Source: an uncultured beta proteobacterium
GTDB taxonomy: Bacteria > Pseudomonadota > Gammaproteobacteria > Burkholderiales > Casimicrobiaceae
Direction: 5' to 3'
Length of the DNA: 47,737 nt
Assembly: GCA_903912485.1 (NCBI GenBank)
Contig: CAIWHR010000143.1
Location: 1 to 47,737 of the forward strand
This document shows positions 19,308 through 27,795 of this stretch, in pieces. The notes under the pieces were generated by a model. The model had not been told where the DNA came from and did not search any database. It saw only the letters and a program-made list of their open reading frames with translations. The position numbers and the translations under genes are program-made. Position 1 is the first letter of the stretch. Each line of letters opens with the position of its first letter.

Positions 19308-19755
19308 CTACCGATAGCGATTCAGGACGTCTTCGGCCTTCTCGGGCGTCATCCGGGCGTGATGCCTGCCGTCGACGATGAGCTCCGGCCCCAGGCTGCA
19401 GCTGCCGAGGCAGCTGCCGGTCTCCAGCGTGAACCTCGCTTCGGCATCGGTCTCTCCGGGCTTGACGCCGATCAGTTCCTCGACCTTCGCCAGCAGCCGC
19501 GCCGCGCAGGTGGCAGGACATGCCGGTGCAGACGTGGACCTCGTGGCGCCCCCTGGGCGTCAGGCTGAAAGTCTTGTAGAAGCTGGCGATCTGCATCACC
19601 TCGGCGAACGGCACGTCCAGCGCGTCGGCGACCTGGTGCAGCACTTCCCTGGGCAGCCAGCCGTGCTCGCTCTGGATGTCCATCAGCGCGTGGATCAGCG
19701 CGCCGGGCTTGCCGCGGTAGCCGGCGATGATGCGTTCGATGCTGTCGTCACCCAT
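19308..19755 (-). pseudogene. bamG: BamG: NuoE-like [2Fe-2S] subunit interrupted by a frameshift
   Basis: From ATG 19755 the frame encodes a typical NuoE/HndA N-terminus up to the first cysteine pair (HVCTGMSCHLRG), then goes out of frame near 19500. The other frame continues with RLLAKVEELIGVKPGE, the second cysteine pair (ETGSCLGSC) and a normal C-terminus ending VLNRYR and TAG at 19308. The shift is +1 (or an equivalent loss) within a GC-rich run, CGCGGCGCGGCTG. Joined, the two halves give a complete protein of about 149 residues. Everything else in the operon is intact, so an assembly or base-calling error is as likely as a real mutation. A [2Fe-2S] subunit would normally hand electrons to the NuoF-like partner. 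Confidence 0.82.
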
Positions 19756-19797
19756 GGTTCCGGTTCCGCCTTGTCGTTGCCCGCCGCTCGCGGTATC

Positions 19798-20565
19798 TCA
19801 TACCGTCGCCGCCTGCAGTTCGTCGCCGTCGAACCTGAGCATTCCCTGCCGTGCCAGGTCGTTGAGGTGTCTCGCCACGTCGGCAGGATCGAGGCGCAGC
19901 CCGGACGAAATTTCCCGCGCCGATACCGGCTTCGTGCGCACCAGGCCCATGATCCGGCTCATCGTCAGCTTGTCGAGAACGAGCTCCTGGAACAAAGCGT
20001 CGAAGTCGGCGCTGCCGAAGAATTCCCGGTATCCCTCGTCGGTCCTGACCGGGACCCTGAGCCTCTCCCGTTCGACCAGCTTGATGTAGGGAACGAGCTG
20101 CGTCGCGGCTTCGAGTCCCGCCTGCAGGTCGGCGACGTCCACGCCTTCCGACGCGCCGAGCGGACCGAGGCTCTTCACCTTCGACGAGAACTCGATCATG
20201 ACTTCGGCGAACCGGGTTCCCTCGCCGGCCGAGACCCATTCCAGCCGCAGCCTTTCCGGATTGACGCCGATCTGCCCGAGGATGCGCCTGGCGATCAGGC
20301 TGTTGCCCAGCGCGTCGTAGTTTCCCTCGGGGTTGTAGTGGCAGTCGTTGAGGTGGCAGCCGCCGATGAACACGCCGTCGGCCTTCTTCGCGAAGGCCCG
20401 AAAGATGAACTCCAGATCGACGCGGCCGGAGCACATCAGCCGGATCACGCGCAGGTAAGGCGGATACTGGAAGCGCGACACGCCGGCGAGGTCGGCCCCG
20501 CCGTAGCAGCACCAGTTGCACAGGAACCCGATGATGACGGGCTTGAACTCGGTCGTGATGGCCAT
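19798..20565 (-). CDS. bamF: BamF: MvhD-like iron-sulfur subunit with winged-helix-like C-terminus
   Basis: A 255-residue protein. Residues about 8-140 match the delta subunit of methyl-viologen-reducing hydrogenase (MvhD/FrhD). They include the [2Fe-2S] site CNWCC (Cys16, Cys19, Cys20) and a GGCHLNDCHY motif. This family links Hdr-type flavoproteins to an electron donor. Family MvhD proteins are usually shorter. The tail (about 200-255) contains SRIMGLVRTKPVSAREIS and DPADVARHLNDLARQGML, which looks like a winged-helix fold. No in-frame TGA is needed, so every predicted ligand is cysteine, not selenocysteine. It lies 53 bases downstream of bamE and 42 upstream of bamG. Confidence 0.85.
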   Translation of the reverse strand: MAITTEFKPVIIGFLCNWCCYGGADLAGVSRFQYPPYLRVIRLMCSGRVDLEFIFRAFAKKADGVFIGGCHLNDCHYNPEGNYDALGNSLIARRILGQIGVNPERLRLEWVSAGEGTRFAEVMIEFSSKVKSLGPLGASEGVDVADLQAGLEAATQLVPYIKLVERERLRVPVRTDEGYREFFGSADFDALFQELVLDKLTMSRIMGLVRTKPVSAREISSGLRLDPADVARHLNDLARQGMLRFDGDELQAATV

Positions 20566-20618
20566 GCCTGTTCCGCTTCCCCGTTCGGCGATGCAGTCGG
20601 TGTCCGGTCCCGGACGCG

Positions 20619-23600
20619 TCAGCCGGCGAGCGCCGCGTCAATCTGGCGGAACACTTCGTCGTCGGTGTAGTGCTTCAGCGCAATGGCGCCGGTGGGACAC
20701 TTGGCGTTGCAGAGGCCGTCGCCTTTGCACAGCACGGGGTTGACCTTGGCCTTCCTGCCGCGCGGCGTGTCCTCGAACTCGATGGCGCCGTAGGTGCAGA
20801 CGCTGATGCAGGCGCCGCAGGAGACGCAGTCGACGCTGTCGACGGCGCACACGGAGCCGGAGGCGACGACCGTGTCGTGCGTCAGCATCGTCAGCGCGCG
20901 GCCGGCGGCGCCGTAGGCCTGGCTGATGGTCTCGGACAGGTGCTTCGGGTACTGCGCCGTGCCGCAGAGATAGACGCCTTCCGCGGCGAAGTCGACCGGC
21001 CGCAGCTTCACGTGGGCTTCCTGGAAGAAGCCGTCCGGACCCAGCGACAGCTTGAACATCCTGGCGATGTCCTGGCTGCCCGCGGCGGGGATCACCGCGG
21101 CGGACAGGACGACCGCATCGACGTCGAGCGCGAGCCTGCGGCGCAGCACCGGATCGGCCGCCGTCACCCGCAGGAAGCTGCGGCCGCCCTCCTCCACGGT
21201 CTCCACCCGGGGCTTGTCGTCGGGCTCGTAGCGGATGAACTTCACGTCCTGGTTCGACGCCGCGAGGTAGCTGTCCTCCCTGAACCCGTAGGTCCGCATA
21301 TCGCGGAAGAGGACGTAGATGTCGATCTCCGGCTGCATGCCCTTCAACTTCAGCGCGTTCTTCATCGCCCCGCTGCAGCACACCCGAGAGCAGTAGTTCC
21401 GGTCTTCCTGCCTGCATCCGACGCACTGGATCATCACCAGGCTGTGCACGCCGGCGAGCCCGGCGTCGCGCCGGCTGATCTTCGCTTCCAGCTCGAGCTG
21501 CGTCATGACCCGGGCATCCTGCCCGTACAGGTACTCGGTCGGCCGGTGCTCTTCGGCGCCGGTGGCGATGATGGCCGCGCCGTGCCTGATCTCGCGGACC
21601 CTGCCCTTGGACTTCACCGTGGTGGTGAAATTTCCGACGTAGCCGGCAACCTGCGTGATGGTGGCATCGGTGATCACGTGGATCGACGAGTGCCGGTACA
21701 CCTTCTTCCTGAGGTCGTCGAGGAACGCCTGCACGTCGAGGCCCTCGAGCGTGTAGTGGATGCGGCGCGCCATGCCGCCCAGGTCGGAGGCCTTTTCCAG
21801 CAGGTAGGTCTCGTACCCCTGTTCGGCCAGCGTGCAGGCGCTGGTCATCCCGGCCACGCCGCCGCCGACGACCAGCGCGGTCTTGTTGACCGGCAGCGCG
21901 AACTCGTCCAGCGGCTCCAGCCGGGACGCGCGCGCCACCGACATGCGGACGATGTCCTTCGCCTTCCGGGTGGCGTCTTCCTGCTCCTTGGAGTGGACCC
22001 ACGAGCAGTGCTCGCGGATGTTCGCCATGTCGAAGAAATACTGGTTGATGCCGGCTTCGCGCAGCGTGTCGCGGAACAGCGGCTCGTGCGTCCTGGGCGT
22101 GCACGCCGCGACGACGACGCGGTTCAGTCCCTTGTCGCGGATGGTGTTCGAGATCGCCTGCGCGGTGTTGGTCGCGCAGGCGAACAGGCTCTCCTCGGCG
22201 TGGACCACGTTGCCCAGCGTCCGCGAGTAGTCGACGAGCCCCGGCACGTCGACCACGCGGCCGATGTTGGCGCCGCAGCGGCAGACGAACACGCCGACGC
22301 GGGCCTCCTCTTCCGAGACGTCCTTTTCCACCGGGTACACGCGCTCGCGGGTCAGCATCCCGCGCCGGGACTGCAGCAGCTGCGCCGAAAGCGCTGCGGC
22401 CGCGCTCGCGGTCACCACCGACTCGGGAATGTCCAGCGGGCCCTGGAACGCGCCGCTGATGAAGATTCCCGCGCGGCTGGTCTCGATCGGGTTGAACGGG
22501 TTCGTCTTGCAGAAGCCCTGCGGCCCCAGCTCGACGCCGAACTTCTGCGCGAACGCCTGCGCGTCCCTGGGCGGGTTCAGTCCGACCGACAGCACCACCA
22601 GTTCGAACTCCTCTTCCCTGACCCCGTCGGGCGTCGCGTACCGGATCGTGACGTTCTTGCTTTCGGGGATCTCCCTGCCTATCGACACGTAGCTGCGGAT
22701 GAACTCGACGCCGGGCAGCCGCTCCGCCCGCTGGTAGAAGCGCTCGAAGTCCTTGCCGTAGGAGCGGATGTCGTTGTGGAAGATCCTGGCCTCGAGGTCG
22801 GGAACGTGATCCTTCGCCAGGATCACCTGCTTCTGCGTGTACGAGCAGCAGACCGCCGAGCAGTAGCTGTTGCCGCCCGGCGTCAGCTGCCTCGAACCGA
22901 CGCAGTGAATCCAGGCGATCTTGTGCGGGTGCTTCCGGTCCGACGGGCGCAGGATCTGCCCCTCGTGCGGGCCGGTGGCGCAGAGCAGGCGCTCGAAGTC
23001 GAGGCTGGTGACGACGTTCTCGATCGTTCCGTAGCCGTAGTCGCCGCGAATCCTGGGGTCGAAGGTCTCGTAGCCGGGCGAGAGGACGATCGCCCCCACC
23101 TTGATCTCGACCTTCTCCGGCACCTGGCTGAAGTCGATGGCCTTGTTCTCGCAGACGCCCATGCAGATCGAGCAGGTCCTGTCCTTCAGGTAGAGGCAGC
23201 TGTCGTCGATGTAGGTGACCAGCGGAACGGCCTGCGAGAAATAGATGTGCACTGCCTTGTTCAGCGACAGGTTCTGGTTGAACGGGTCGGGAATCTTGAC
23301 CGGGCAGTACTCGACGCAGACCGTGCACCCGGTGCACTTGTCCTCGTCGATGTATCTGGGCTTCCTGACCAGCGTGACGCTGAAGTCGCCCGCCTTCCCT
23401 TCCACGCTGTCGACTTCGGTGTAGGTCAGGATCTCGATGTTGGGCTGCCGGTCGCACTCGATGAACTTCGGCGATTCGATGCACATCGAGCAGTCGTTGG
23501 TCGGGAAGGTCTTGTCGAGCTGCGACATCTTGCCGCCGATGGTCGGCGTCTTTTCCACCAGATAGACCTTGAAGCCGGCGGTGGCGAGATCGAGAGCCGC

Positions 23601-23705
23601 CTGGATGCCGCTGATGCCGCCGCCGACGACCATCACGTCGCCGTAGTTGTCGTCGGCCGGCCGCCGCGGACGCTGCGCGATCGTCTCGTGTACGTGGGGG
23701 TCCAT
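20619..23705 (-). CDS. bamE: BamE: double HdrA-like flavin/iron-sulfur subunit
   Basis: A 1028-residue fusion of two HdrA-type halves. The first half has an FAD-binding GGGISG motif at 28-33, a cysteine segment (DCSMC), and ferredoxin sites at Cys124/127/130/134 and Cys178/181/185. The second half has another FAD motif (VVGGGVAGMTSA, near 605) and its own HdrA cysteines (CVGCRQEDRNYCSRVCC). The C-terminus carries two [4Fe-4S] sites (CVSCGACISVC and CKGDGLCNAKC). HdrA proteins are the electron-bifurcating flavin centres of Hdr complexes. In the class II benzoyl-CoA reductase complex this subunit is proposed to split electrons between a high- and a low-potential branch. It starts one base after the bamD stop. 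Confidence 0.9.
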   Translation of the reverse strand: MDPHVHETIAQRPRRPADDNYGDVMVVGGGISGIQAALDLATAGFKVYLVEKTPTIGGKMSQLDKTFPTNDCSMCIESPKFIECDRQPNIEILTYTEVDSVEGKAGDFSVTLVRKPRYIDEDKCTGCTVCVEYCPVKIPDPFNQNLSLNKAVHIYFSQAVPLVTYIDDSCLYLKDRTCSICMGVCENKAIDFSQVPEKVEIKVGAIVLSPGYETFDPRIRGDYGYGTIENVVTSLDFERLLCATGPHEGQILRPSDRKHPHKIAWIHCVGSRQLTPGGNSYCSAVCCSYTQKQVILAKDHVPDLEARIFHNDIRSYGKDFERFYQRAERLPGVEFIRSYVSIGREIPESKNVTIRYATPDGVREEEFELVVLSVGLNPPRDAQAFAQKFGVELGPQGFCKTNPFNPIETSRAGIFISGAFQGPLDIPESVVTASAAAALSAQLLQSRRGMLTRERVYPVEKDVSEEEARVGVFVCRCGANIGRVVDVPGLVDYSRTLGNVVHAEESLFACATNTAQAISNTIRDKGLNRVVVAACTPRTHEPLFRDTLREAGINQYFFDMANIREHCSWVHSKEQEDATRKAKDIVRMSVARASRLEPLDEFALPVNKTALVVGGGVAGMTSACTLAEQGYETYLLEKASDLGGMARRIHYTLEGLDVQAFLDDLRKKVYRHSSIHVITDATITQVAGYVGNFTTTVKSKGRVREIRHGAAIIATGAEEHRPTEYLYGQDARVMTQLELEAKISRRDAGLAGVHSLVMIQCVGCRQEDRNYCSRVCCSGAMKNALKLKGMQPEIDIYVLFRDMRTYGFREDSYLAASNQDVKFIRYEPDDKPRVETVEEGGRSFLRVTAADPVLRRRLALDVDAVVLSAAVIPAAGSQDIARMFKLSLGPDGFFQEAHVKLRPVDFAAEGVYLCGTAQYPKHLSETISQAYGAAGRALTMLTHDTVVASGSVCAVDSVDCVSCGACISVCTYGAIEFEDTPRGRKAKVNPVLCKGDGLCNAKCPTGAIALKHYTDDEVFRQIDAALAG

Positions 23706-23706
23706 G

Positions 23707-24858
23707 CTAGATCGCTTCCCGGATGATTTCGGTGATGTCCCGGACCTCGATCGAATCGCCGTCCGGCCGGTTCAGGCGGCTGTCCTCGAAATTGGTGATG
23801 CAGTACGGGCAGGACGTCGCCAGCACCTGCGCGCCGACGCCGACCGCCTGGTCCATGCGCAGGTCGGAGAACCGCTCGCCCTTGGGCGTCTCCATCCAGA
23901 TCCGCCCGCCCCCGCCGCCGCAGCAGAAGCTGTTCTGGCGCGCCTCGGGCATCTCCCTCAGTTCCAGGCCGGGAACCCGCTTCAGCGCCTCCCTGGGCTC
24001 GTCGAAGACGCCGTTGTGCCGGCCCAGGTAGCAGGGGTCGTGATACGTCACCGCCTTGCGGAATTCCCTGGTGAGCGGGAGCCTTCCCTCGTCGATGAGT
24101 CCGAACAGGAACTGCGAGATGTGGACCACCTCGAAGTGCACCATGAACTCGGGGTACTCGTTCCTGAAGCTGTGATAGCAGTGCGGCGACGACACCAGGA
24201 TCTTCTTGACGCCGTGGTCTATGAACGCCCGGATGTTCTGCCGCGCGAGGCTCTTGAACAGCGCCTCGTCGCCGGTCTTGCGGATGCTCTCGCCGCAGCA
24301 ACTCTCGTCGGCACCCAGGATTCCGAAGTCGACGCCGGCCTTGTCGAGGATCTCGACGGTGGCCCGCGCGATCTTCCTCGCCCGCGGGTCGTAGCACAGG
24401 TAGCAGCCGGGGGAATAGAGGACTTCCATCCCTTCGGTGAAGCGCTTGACGGGCAGGCCCTGCGCCCAGTCGGCGCGCTTCGCCCGCGGCTCGTTGAGCG
24501 GGTTGCCCTCGGCCCGCAGGCTCGCGGCGACGCCGGGGATCGACCGGGCGCCGCCCGCGAAGACGTCGTACTCGGTGGCGATGCGGCGCAGCGCCACGCC
24601 GGATTCGATCTGCCTGACGTCGCGCGGACAGACCTGCGGGCACTTGCCGCAGGTCGTGCAGCGCCAGATGTCCTCGCTGTCGATTTCGGTCAGCCCGAAA
24701 GTGGCCTCGCGGACGAGCCGGCGCATGCTGAAGTTCCTGACGCGGTTCCAGGGACAGACGGTGTCGCACATCCCGCACTGGTAGCAGGACTTGAAAGCAT
24801 CGCCGCCGCTCGCCTTGATGGCGTCGATGATCTCCTTCTGGGGAGCTACGGTCTCCAT
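23707..24858 (-). CDS. bamD: BamD: HdrD-like iron-sulfur subunit with CCG domains
   Basis: A 383-residue protein starting at METVAP (24858). Two [4Fe-4S] ferredoxin sites open it: Cys25/28/31/35 (CYQCGMCDTVC) and Cys67/70/73/77 (CTTCGKCPQVC). Two cysteine-rich CCG domains follow, marked by SPGCYLCYDP with SCCGES, then DPCYLGRHN with FCCGGGGG. CCG domains hold the noncubane clusters of heterodisulfide reductases. Here the protein would carry electrons from BamE to BamC/BamB. It ends one base before the bamE start. An upstream in-frame start at 24906 gives no extra conserved sequence. Confidence 0.9.
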   Translation of the reverse strand: METVAPQKEIIDAIKASGGDAFKSCYQCGMCDTVCPWNRVRNFSMRRLVREATFGLTEIDSEDIWRCTTCGKCPQVCPRDVRQIESGVALRRIATEYDVFAGGARSIPGVAASLRAEGNPLNEPRAKRADWAQGLPVKRFTEGMEVLYSPGCYLCYDPRARKIARATVEILDKAGVDFGILGADESCCGESIRKTGDEALFKSLARQNIRAFIDHGVKKILVSSPHCYHSFRNEYPEFMVHFEVVHISQFLFGLIDEGRLPLTREFRKAVTYHDPCYLGRHNGVFDEPREALKRVPGLELREMPEARQNSFCCGGGGGRIWMETPKGERFSDLRMDQAVGVGAQVLATSCPYCITNFEDSRLNRPDGDSIEVRDITEIIREAI

Positions 24859-24925
24859 GCTTTGCTGGCCTGTCGTCGCGCTGTTCTGTCCTGGGAGTCG
24901 GTGCAACCGGGTTTCGGCCGTGGTG

Positions 24926-25465
24926 TTACGGTTTCACCCTTCTGGCCACGGTGTCGAGCACCTGTTGCAGGCCGTACTTGTCGATCAGCGATTCGATGCC
25001 GATCTCGACGTCGCCCAGGCGCACTTCCTCCACGTCGACTTCCTCTTCACGCTCTTCGTAGATCAGCGCGTCGTTCAGACACCACTCGACGCACTTCGGC
25101 TTGGCGAGCGGCGGCGTGTCCTCGCACATGTCGCACTTGAGCGGCAGGCCCGAATCGGGCTCCTTGAACAGGTCGCGCGACGGGCACGAGGCGCGGCAGA
25201 AATCGCACTCGCTGTACTCCTTGCCGTCGATGATGTACTTGTCCCTGCCGGTGCATTCCGACTGCGTGTACTCGCCGGCGTACACGGGGAGATAGATGTC
25301 GCGCAGCGGCTCGCGCACGATGCGGATGCGCGAGCGCGCCGGATTGTTGCTGCTGTACCTGGGCGCGGCGTGGAAGGCGGAACAGATCACTTCGCAGGCC
25401 CGGCAGCCGTTGCACTTGTCGGCGACGATGGTGACCGACTTGACGATCTTCCTAGCTTTGGCCAT
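24926..25465 (-). CDS. bamC: BamC: multi-cluster ferredoxin-like electron-transfer subunit
   Basis: A 179-residue polyferredoxin. The first cluster is bound by Cys18/21/24/28 (CNGCRACEVIC). Further cysteine groups are ECDFCRASC, KCDMC and KCVEWC, consistent with about three [4Fe-4S] clusters in a DmsB/HybA-like fold. In the class II benzoyl-CoA reductase, BamC pairs with the tungsten subunit BamB as the (BC)2 core and feeds electrons to the active site. The start at 25465 (MAKARK) overlaps the end of bamB by 14 bases. A 67-base gap separates it from bamD. Confidence 0.9.
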   Translation of the reverse strand: MAKARKIVKSVTIVADKCNGCRACEVICSAFHAAPRYSSNNPARSRIRIVREPLRDIYLPVYAGEYTQSECTGRDKYIIDGKEYSECDFCRASCPSRDLFKEPDSGLPLKCDMCEDTPPLAKPKCVEWCLNDALIYEEREEEVDVEEVRLGDVEIGIESLIDKYGLQQVLDTVARRVKP

Positions 25466-27419
25466 GGCGGTAGATTCCCCTTTGCTCGAGGTCCTCGGCA
25501 ACGTCGTCAAGGCCCAGCGCGTGCAGCGATTCCAGCGTCGGAATGCCGTCGCGGTTGAACCCCTTCAGCTTGTAGTACCCGTCGAGCAGCTGCGCTTCCA
25601 GGTCGGGGAAGCGCTTCTTCCAGTGGTCGTCCGGCGGCCTGTCGTCGCTGCGGCGCATGCCGCGGCGGACGTTGAACGCCCGGATCAGCGTCCGGGTCCG
25701 GGTCGCCGACTGCCACAGCGCGTCCTTGTCGAAGTCCATGCCGGTCGCCGCCGAGATGAAGTCCGGGTAGTTGTGGATGTGGTACGGCGGCTTCAGCGGA
25801 AACGACGACAGTCCGGCGCACATGCCCAGCGCGTCGTCGACGTAGTGCATCTTCTCCATCCAGTCGACGATGTCGCAGCTCGCCTCGACCGTCGGATAGT
25901 AGGGATTCGACATCTCGCCGCGCGGCTCCCAGTCGACGTAGTACTTCTTGAACTTGTCGTCGGGGACCTGGATCCAGTCCTTGACGAATTCCTCGCGCGC
26001 CTCGCGGGTGGCAAAGGGCTCCTGCGGGAACTGCCCCTCGATCTGCGTGATGTTGATCTTCTCGCCGGTCGAGTACATCAGGTAGTAGACGGGATTGAGC
26101 ATCCCCAGCTTCAGCGGCAGCTGCTCGTGCTTTTTGATCGTGTTGTGGTCGTAGGCCTCGGCGCCCTTGCCGATCCGCCGCGCCGCCCAGTAGGTCCCGT
26201 CGGCGAGCGCGTCGCCGATCCCTTCGCGGCGGACGATCCGGTCGAGCAGCCAGAAGAACCGCCCCTCGACGTCGGGCGGCATCCCGGGAAAATCCTCGTC
26301 GGTCAGGATTCCGGCCTCGAGGAGCTCGAGCGCGAAGGCCATCACCTGCGGCGCGGAGAAGCCGTCGACGCCGTACTCGGTCGCGCGCTGCGCGATCCTG
26401 AAGCCGAAGTCCAGGTCGGAAAACGCCGCCATCGTGTACGTCAGCTTCGAGTAGCACTTCATCATGTACGTGGGCAGCCCCGGGACGGAAATCGTGGCGC
26501 CGCACTTCATCGGGCAGTTGTAGCAACTGATCAGCCGGGTCCTGACGTTCTCCTGGGTCTCCCTCCACTTTTCCTCAATCTCGTGGGTCCAGAAGTCCTT
26601 GCGCCGCGTGCGCGAATTGCCCCACATGAAGCTCGTCGTGTGCCACTGCTCGTCGACGATCCTCATCTCCTGCGGCGACCCCAGCCCGGCCAGGATCGGC
26701 GGGACGCCCTGAATCGGGTTCTCTTCGCGGTGCTTGATGTACTTCAGCACGCCGTCGCACAGGTCCAGGAATTCGGCGGGCCTGGCGACGTTGAGGTCCC
26801 GGGTGCCGCGCACGACGATCGCCTTGAGCCCCTTGTCGCCCATGACGGCGCCGATGCCCCCGCGGCTGGCGCTCGACCGGCCCTGCTCGATGGAGGCGTA
26901 GAAGACGCGGTTCTCGCCGGCCATGCCGATCGACGCCACCTGCGCGTTCGGCTCCTTCAGTTCCTTGCGCAGGCGCTCGGCCGATTCGATCGCGCCCAGG
27001 CCGCGCAGATGCGAGGCATCGCGAATCTCGACCTTGTCGTTGTGAATCCACAGATAGACGAGTTCGGGCGACCTGCCGCGGATGATTACCCGGTCGAAGC
27101 CCGCATACTTCAGCTCCGGCGCCCAGAAGCCGCCCATCATCGAATACGCCATCAGCCGGGTCTGCGGCGATATCGTCGAAACGACGGTCCGGTTGCAGCC
27201 GGGCGCCGGCGTGCCGCACAGCAGACCGGTGCCGAAAATCAGCAGGTTGTCTTCGGAGAAAGGTTCGGTTTCGGGAGGAACCCTGTCCCACAGGATCTTG
27301 GCGTTGGTCCCGAGCCCTCCGAGGAACAGCCGGGTCAATTCGGGATCGCTTGCCACCCGGTCGATGCCGCCTCGGGAGAGATCGATTTCCAGGTCGAAGC
27401 CTGTTTCTCCGTACCGCAT
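25452..27419 (-). CDS. bamB: BamB: tungsten-dependent class II benzoyl-CoA reductase catalytic subunit
   Basis: A 655-residue member of the aldehyde:ferredoxin oxidoreductase (AOR) family, which binds tungsten-bis-pyranopterin and one [4Fe-4S] cluster. The whole sequence follows BamB of Geobacter-type anaerobes as I remember it: MRYGETGFDLEIDL at the start, GGLGTN, ASRGGIGAVMGDKGLKA, and the cluster cysteines in SCYNCPMKC (299/302/306) with a distal Cys in GMCAGLSS. Glu251, His260 and Cys322, reported near tungsten in BamB, are present. Position 255 is Val (see findings). The reaction is ATP-independent two-electron dearomatization of benzoyl-CoA to the 1,5-dienoyl-CoA. It is the first gene of the operon. 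Confidence 0.93.
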   Translation of the reverse strand: MRYGETGFDLEIDLSRGGIDRVASDPELTRLFLGGLGTNAKILWDRVPPETEPFSEDNLLIFGTGLLCGTPAPGCNRTVVSTISPQTRLMAYSMMGGFWAPELKYAGFDRVIIRGRSPELVYLWIHNDKVEIRDASHLRGLGAIESAERLRKELKEPNAQVASIGMAGENRVFYASIEQGRSSASRGGIGAVMGDKGLKAIVVRGTRDLNVARPAEFLDLCDGVLKYIKHREENPIQGVPPILAGLGSPQEMRIVDEQWHTTSFMWGNSRTRRKDFWTHEIEEKWRETQENVRTRLISCYNCPMKCGATISVPGLPTYMMKCYSKLTYTMAAFSDLDFGFRIAQRATEYGVDGFSAPQVMAFALELLEAGILTDEDFPGMPPDVEGRFFWLLDRIVRREGIGDALADGTYWAARRIGKGAEAYDHNTIKKHEQLPLKLGMLNPVYYLMYSTGEKINITQIEGQFPQEPFATREAREEFVKDWIQVPDDKFKKYYVDWEPRGEMSNPYYPTVEASCDIVDWMEKMHYVDDALGMCAGLSSFPLKPPYHIHNYPDFISAATGMDFDKDALWQSATRTRTLIRAFNVRRGMRRSDDRPPDDHWKKRFPDLEAQLLDGYYKLKGFNRDGIPTLESLHALGLDDVAEDLEQRGIYRHGQS

Positions 27420-27611
27420 TTCCGTCGTCCTCGCTCAGACTCTGTTCTGTCGGCGCGTCGTGCGCAGAAGCGGGCGCTTGACGTCGTTCCCGGCTGGCGA
27501 CCTGCGTTGCGCGAATGCCGATTCGCCGCGGCCGGACCGGCGACGAGCGGCGGCGCGGCAAAGGCGTCGGATCGGCGGCGGCGCCCCGAGCCCGCCACGC
27601 CCGCTGATCGG

Positions 27612-27640
27612 AGTATCACCGGTCGACACGGCGCGGTCAA
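27612..27640 (-). promoter_or_regulatory. Candidate sigma-70-type promoter of the bam operon
   Basis: On the minus strand TTGACC (27640-27635) and GATACT (27617-27612) are separated by exactly 17 bases. This predicts a transcript start near 27605 and a leader of about 185 bases before bamB. It is the best promoter-like pair in the 376-base region upstream of bamB. Otherwise that region contains only a terminator-like hairpin and a repeat. Confidence 0.55.
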
Positions 27641-27664
27641 CGGTGAGGCAGGCGGTGAGGCAGG
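27641..27664. repeat. Perfect 12-base direct repeat abutting the bam -35 box
   Basis: CGGTGAGGCAGG occurs twice in tandem directly upstream (with respect to bam transcription) of the -35 hexamer. The placement fits a binding site for an activator or response regulator, but this is inferred from position only. Confidence 0.6.
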
Positions 27665-27739
27665 CGGAAACGCGGGGCCGGTTCGCCAACTCCGCGCGCA
27701 GCAATTCCTGCAGGGGCCTTGCACGCAGCGCCGCGGCGC

Positions 27740-27772
27740 AAAATGGCGGCTCGCGATCGCGGCGATGCCGCC
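27740..27772 (-). terminator. Rho-independent terminator-like hairpin after the histidine kinase gene
   Basis: On the minus strand a GGCGGC/GCCGCC stem, with a further self-complementary CGCGATCGCG inside, is followed by ATTTTG. It lies 24 bases past the kinase stop and before the bam promoter, so it would separate the two transcription units. Confidence 0.55.
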
Positions 27773-27795
27773 ACGCGCCGGTAGCCGACCTTCCG

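Noticed and set aside
27435-27704. Minus-strand 89-codon frame in the bam upstream region
   Set aside because: Low-complexity Arg/Ala composition, no ribosome site, and it runs across the predicted promoter and repeats.
27420-27795. Possible sigma-54 promoter before bamB
   Set aside because: No TGGCAC-N5-TTGCA-like sequence was seen; a sigma-70-type pair fits better.
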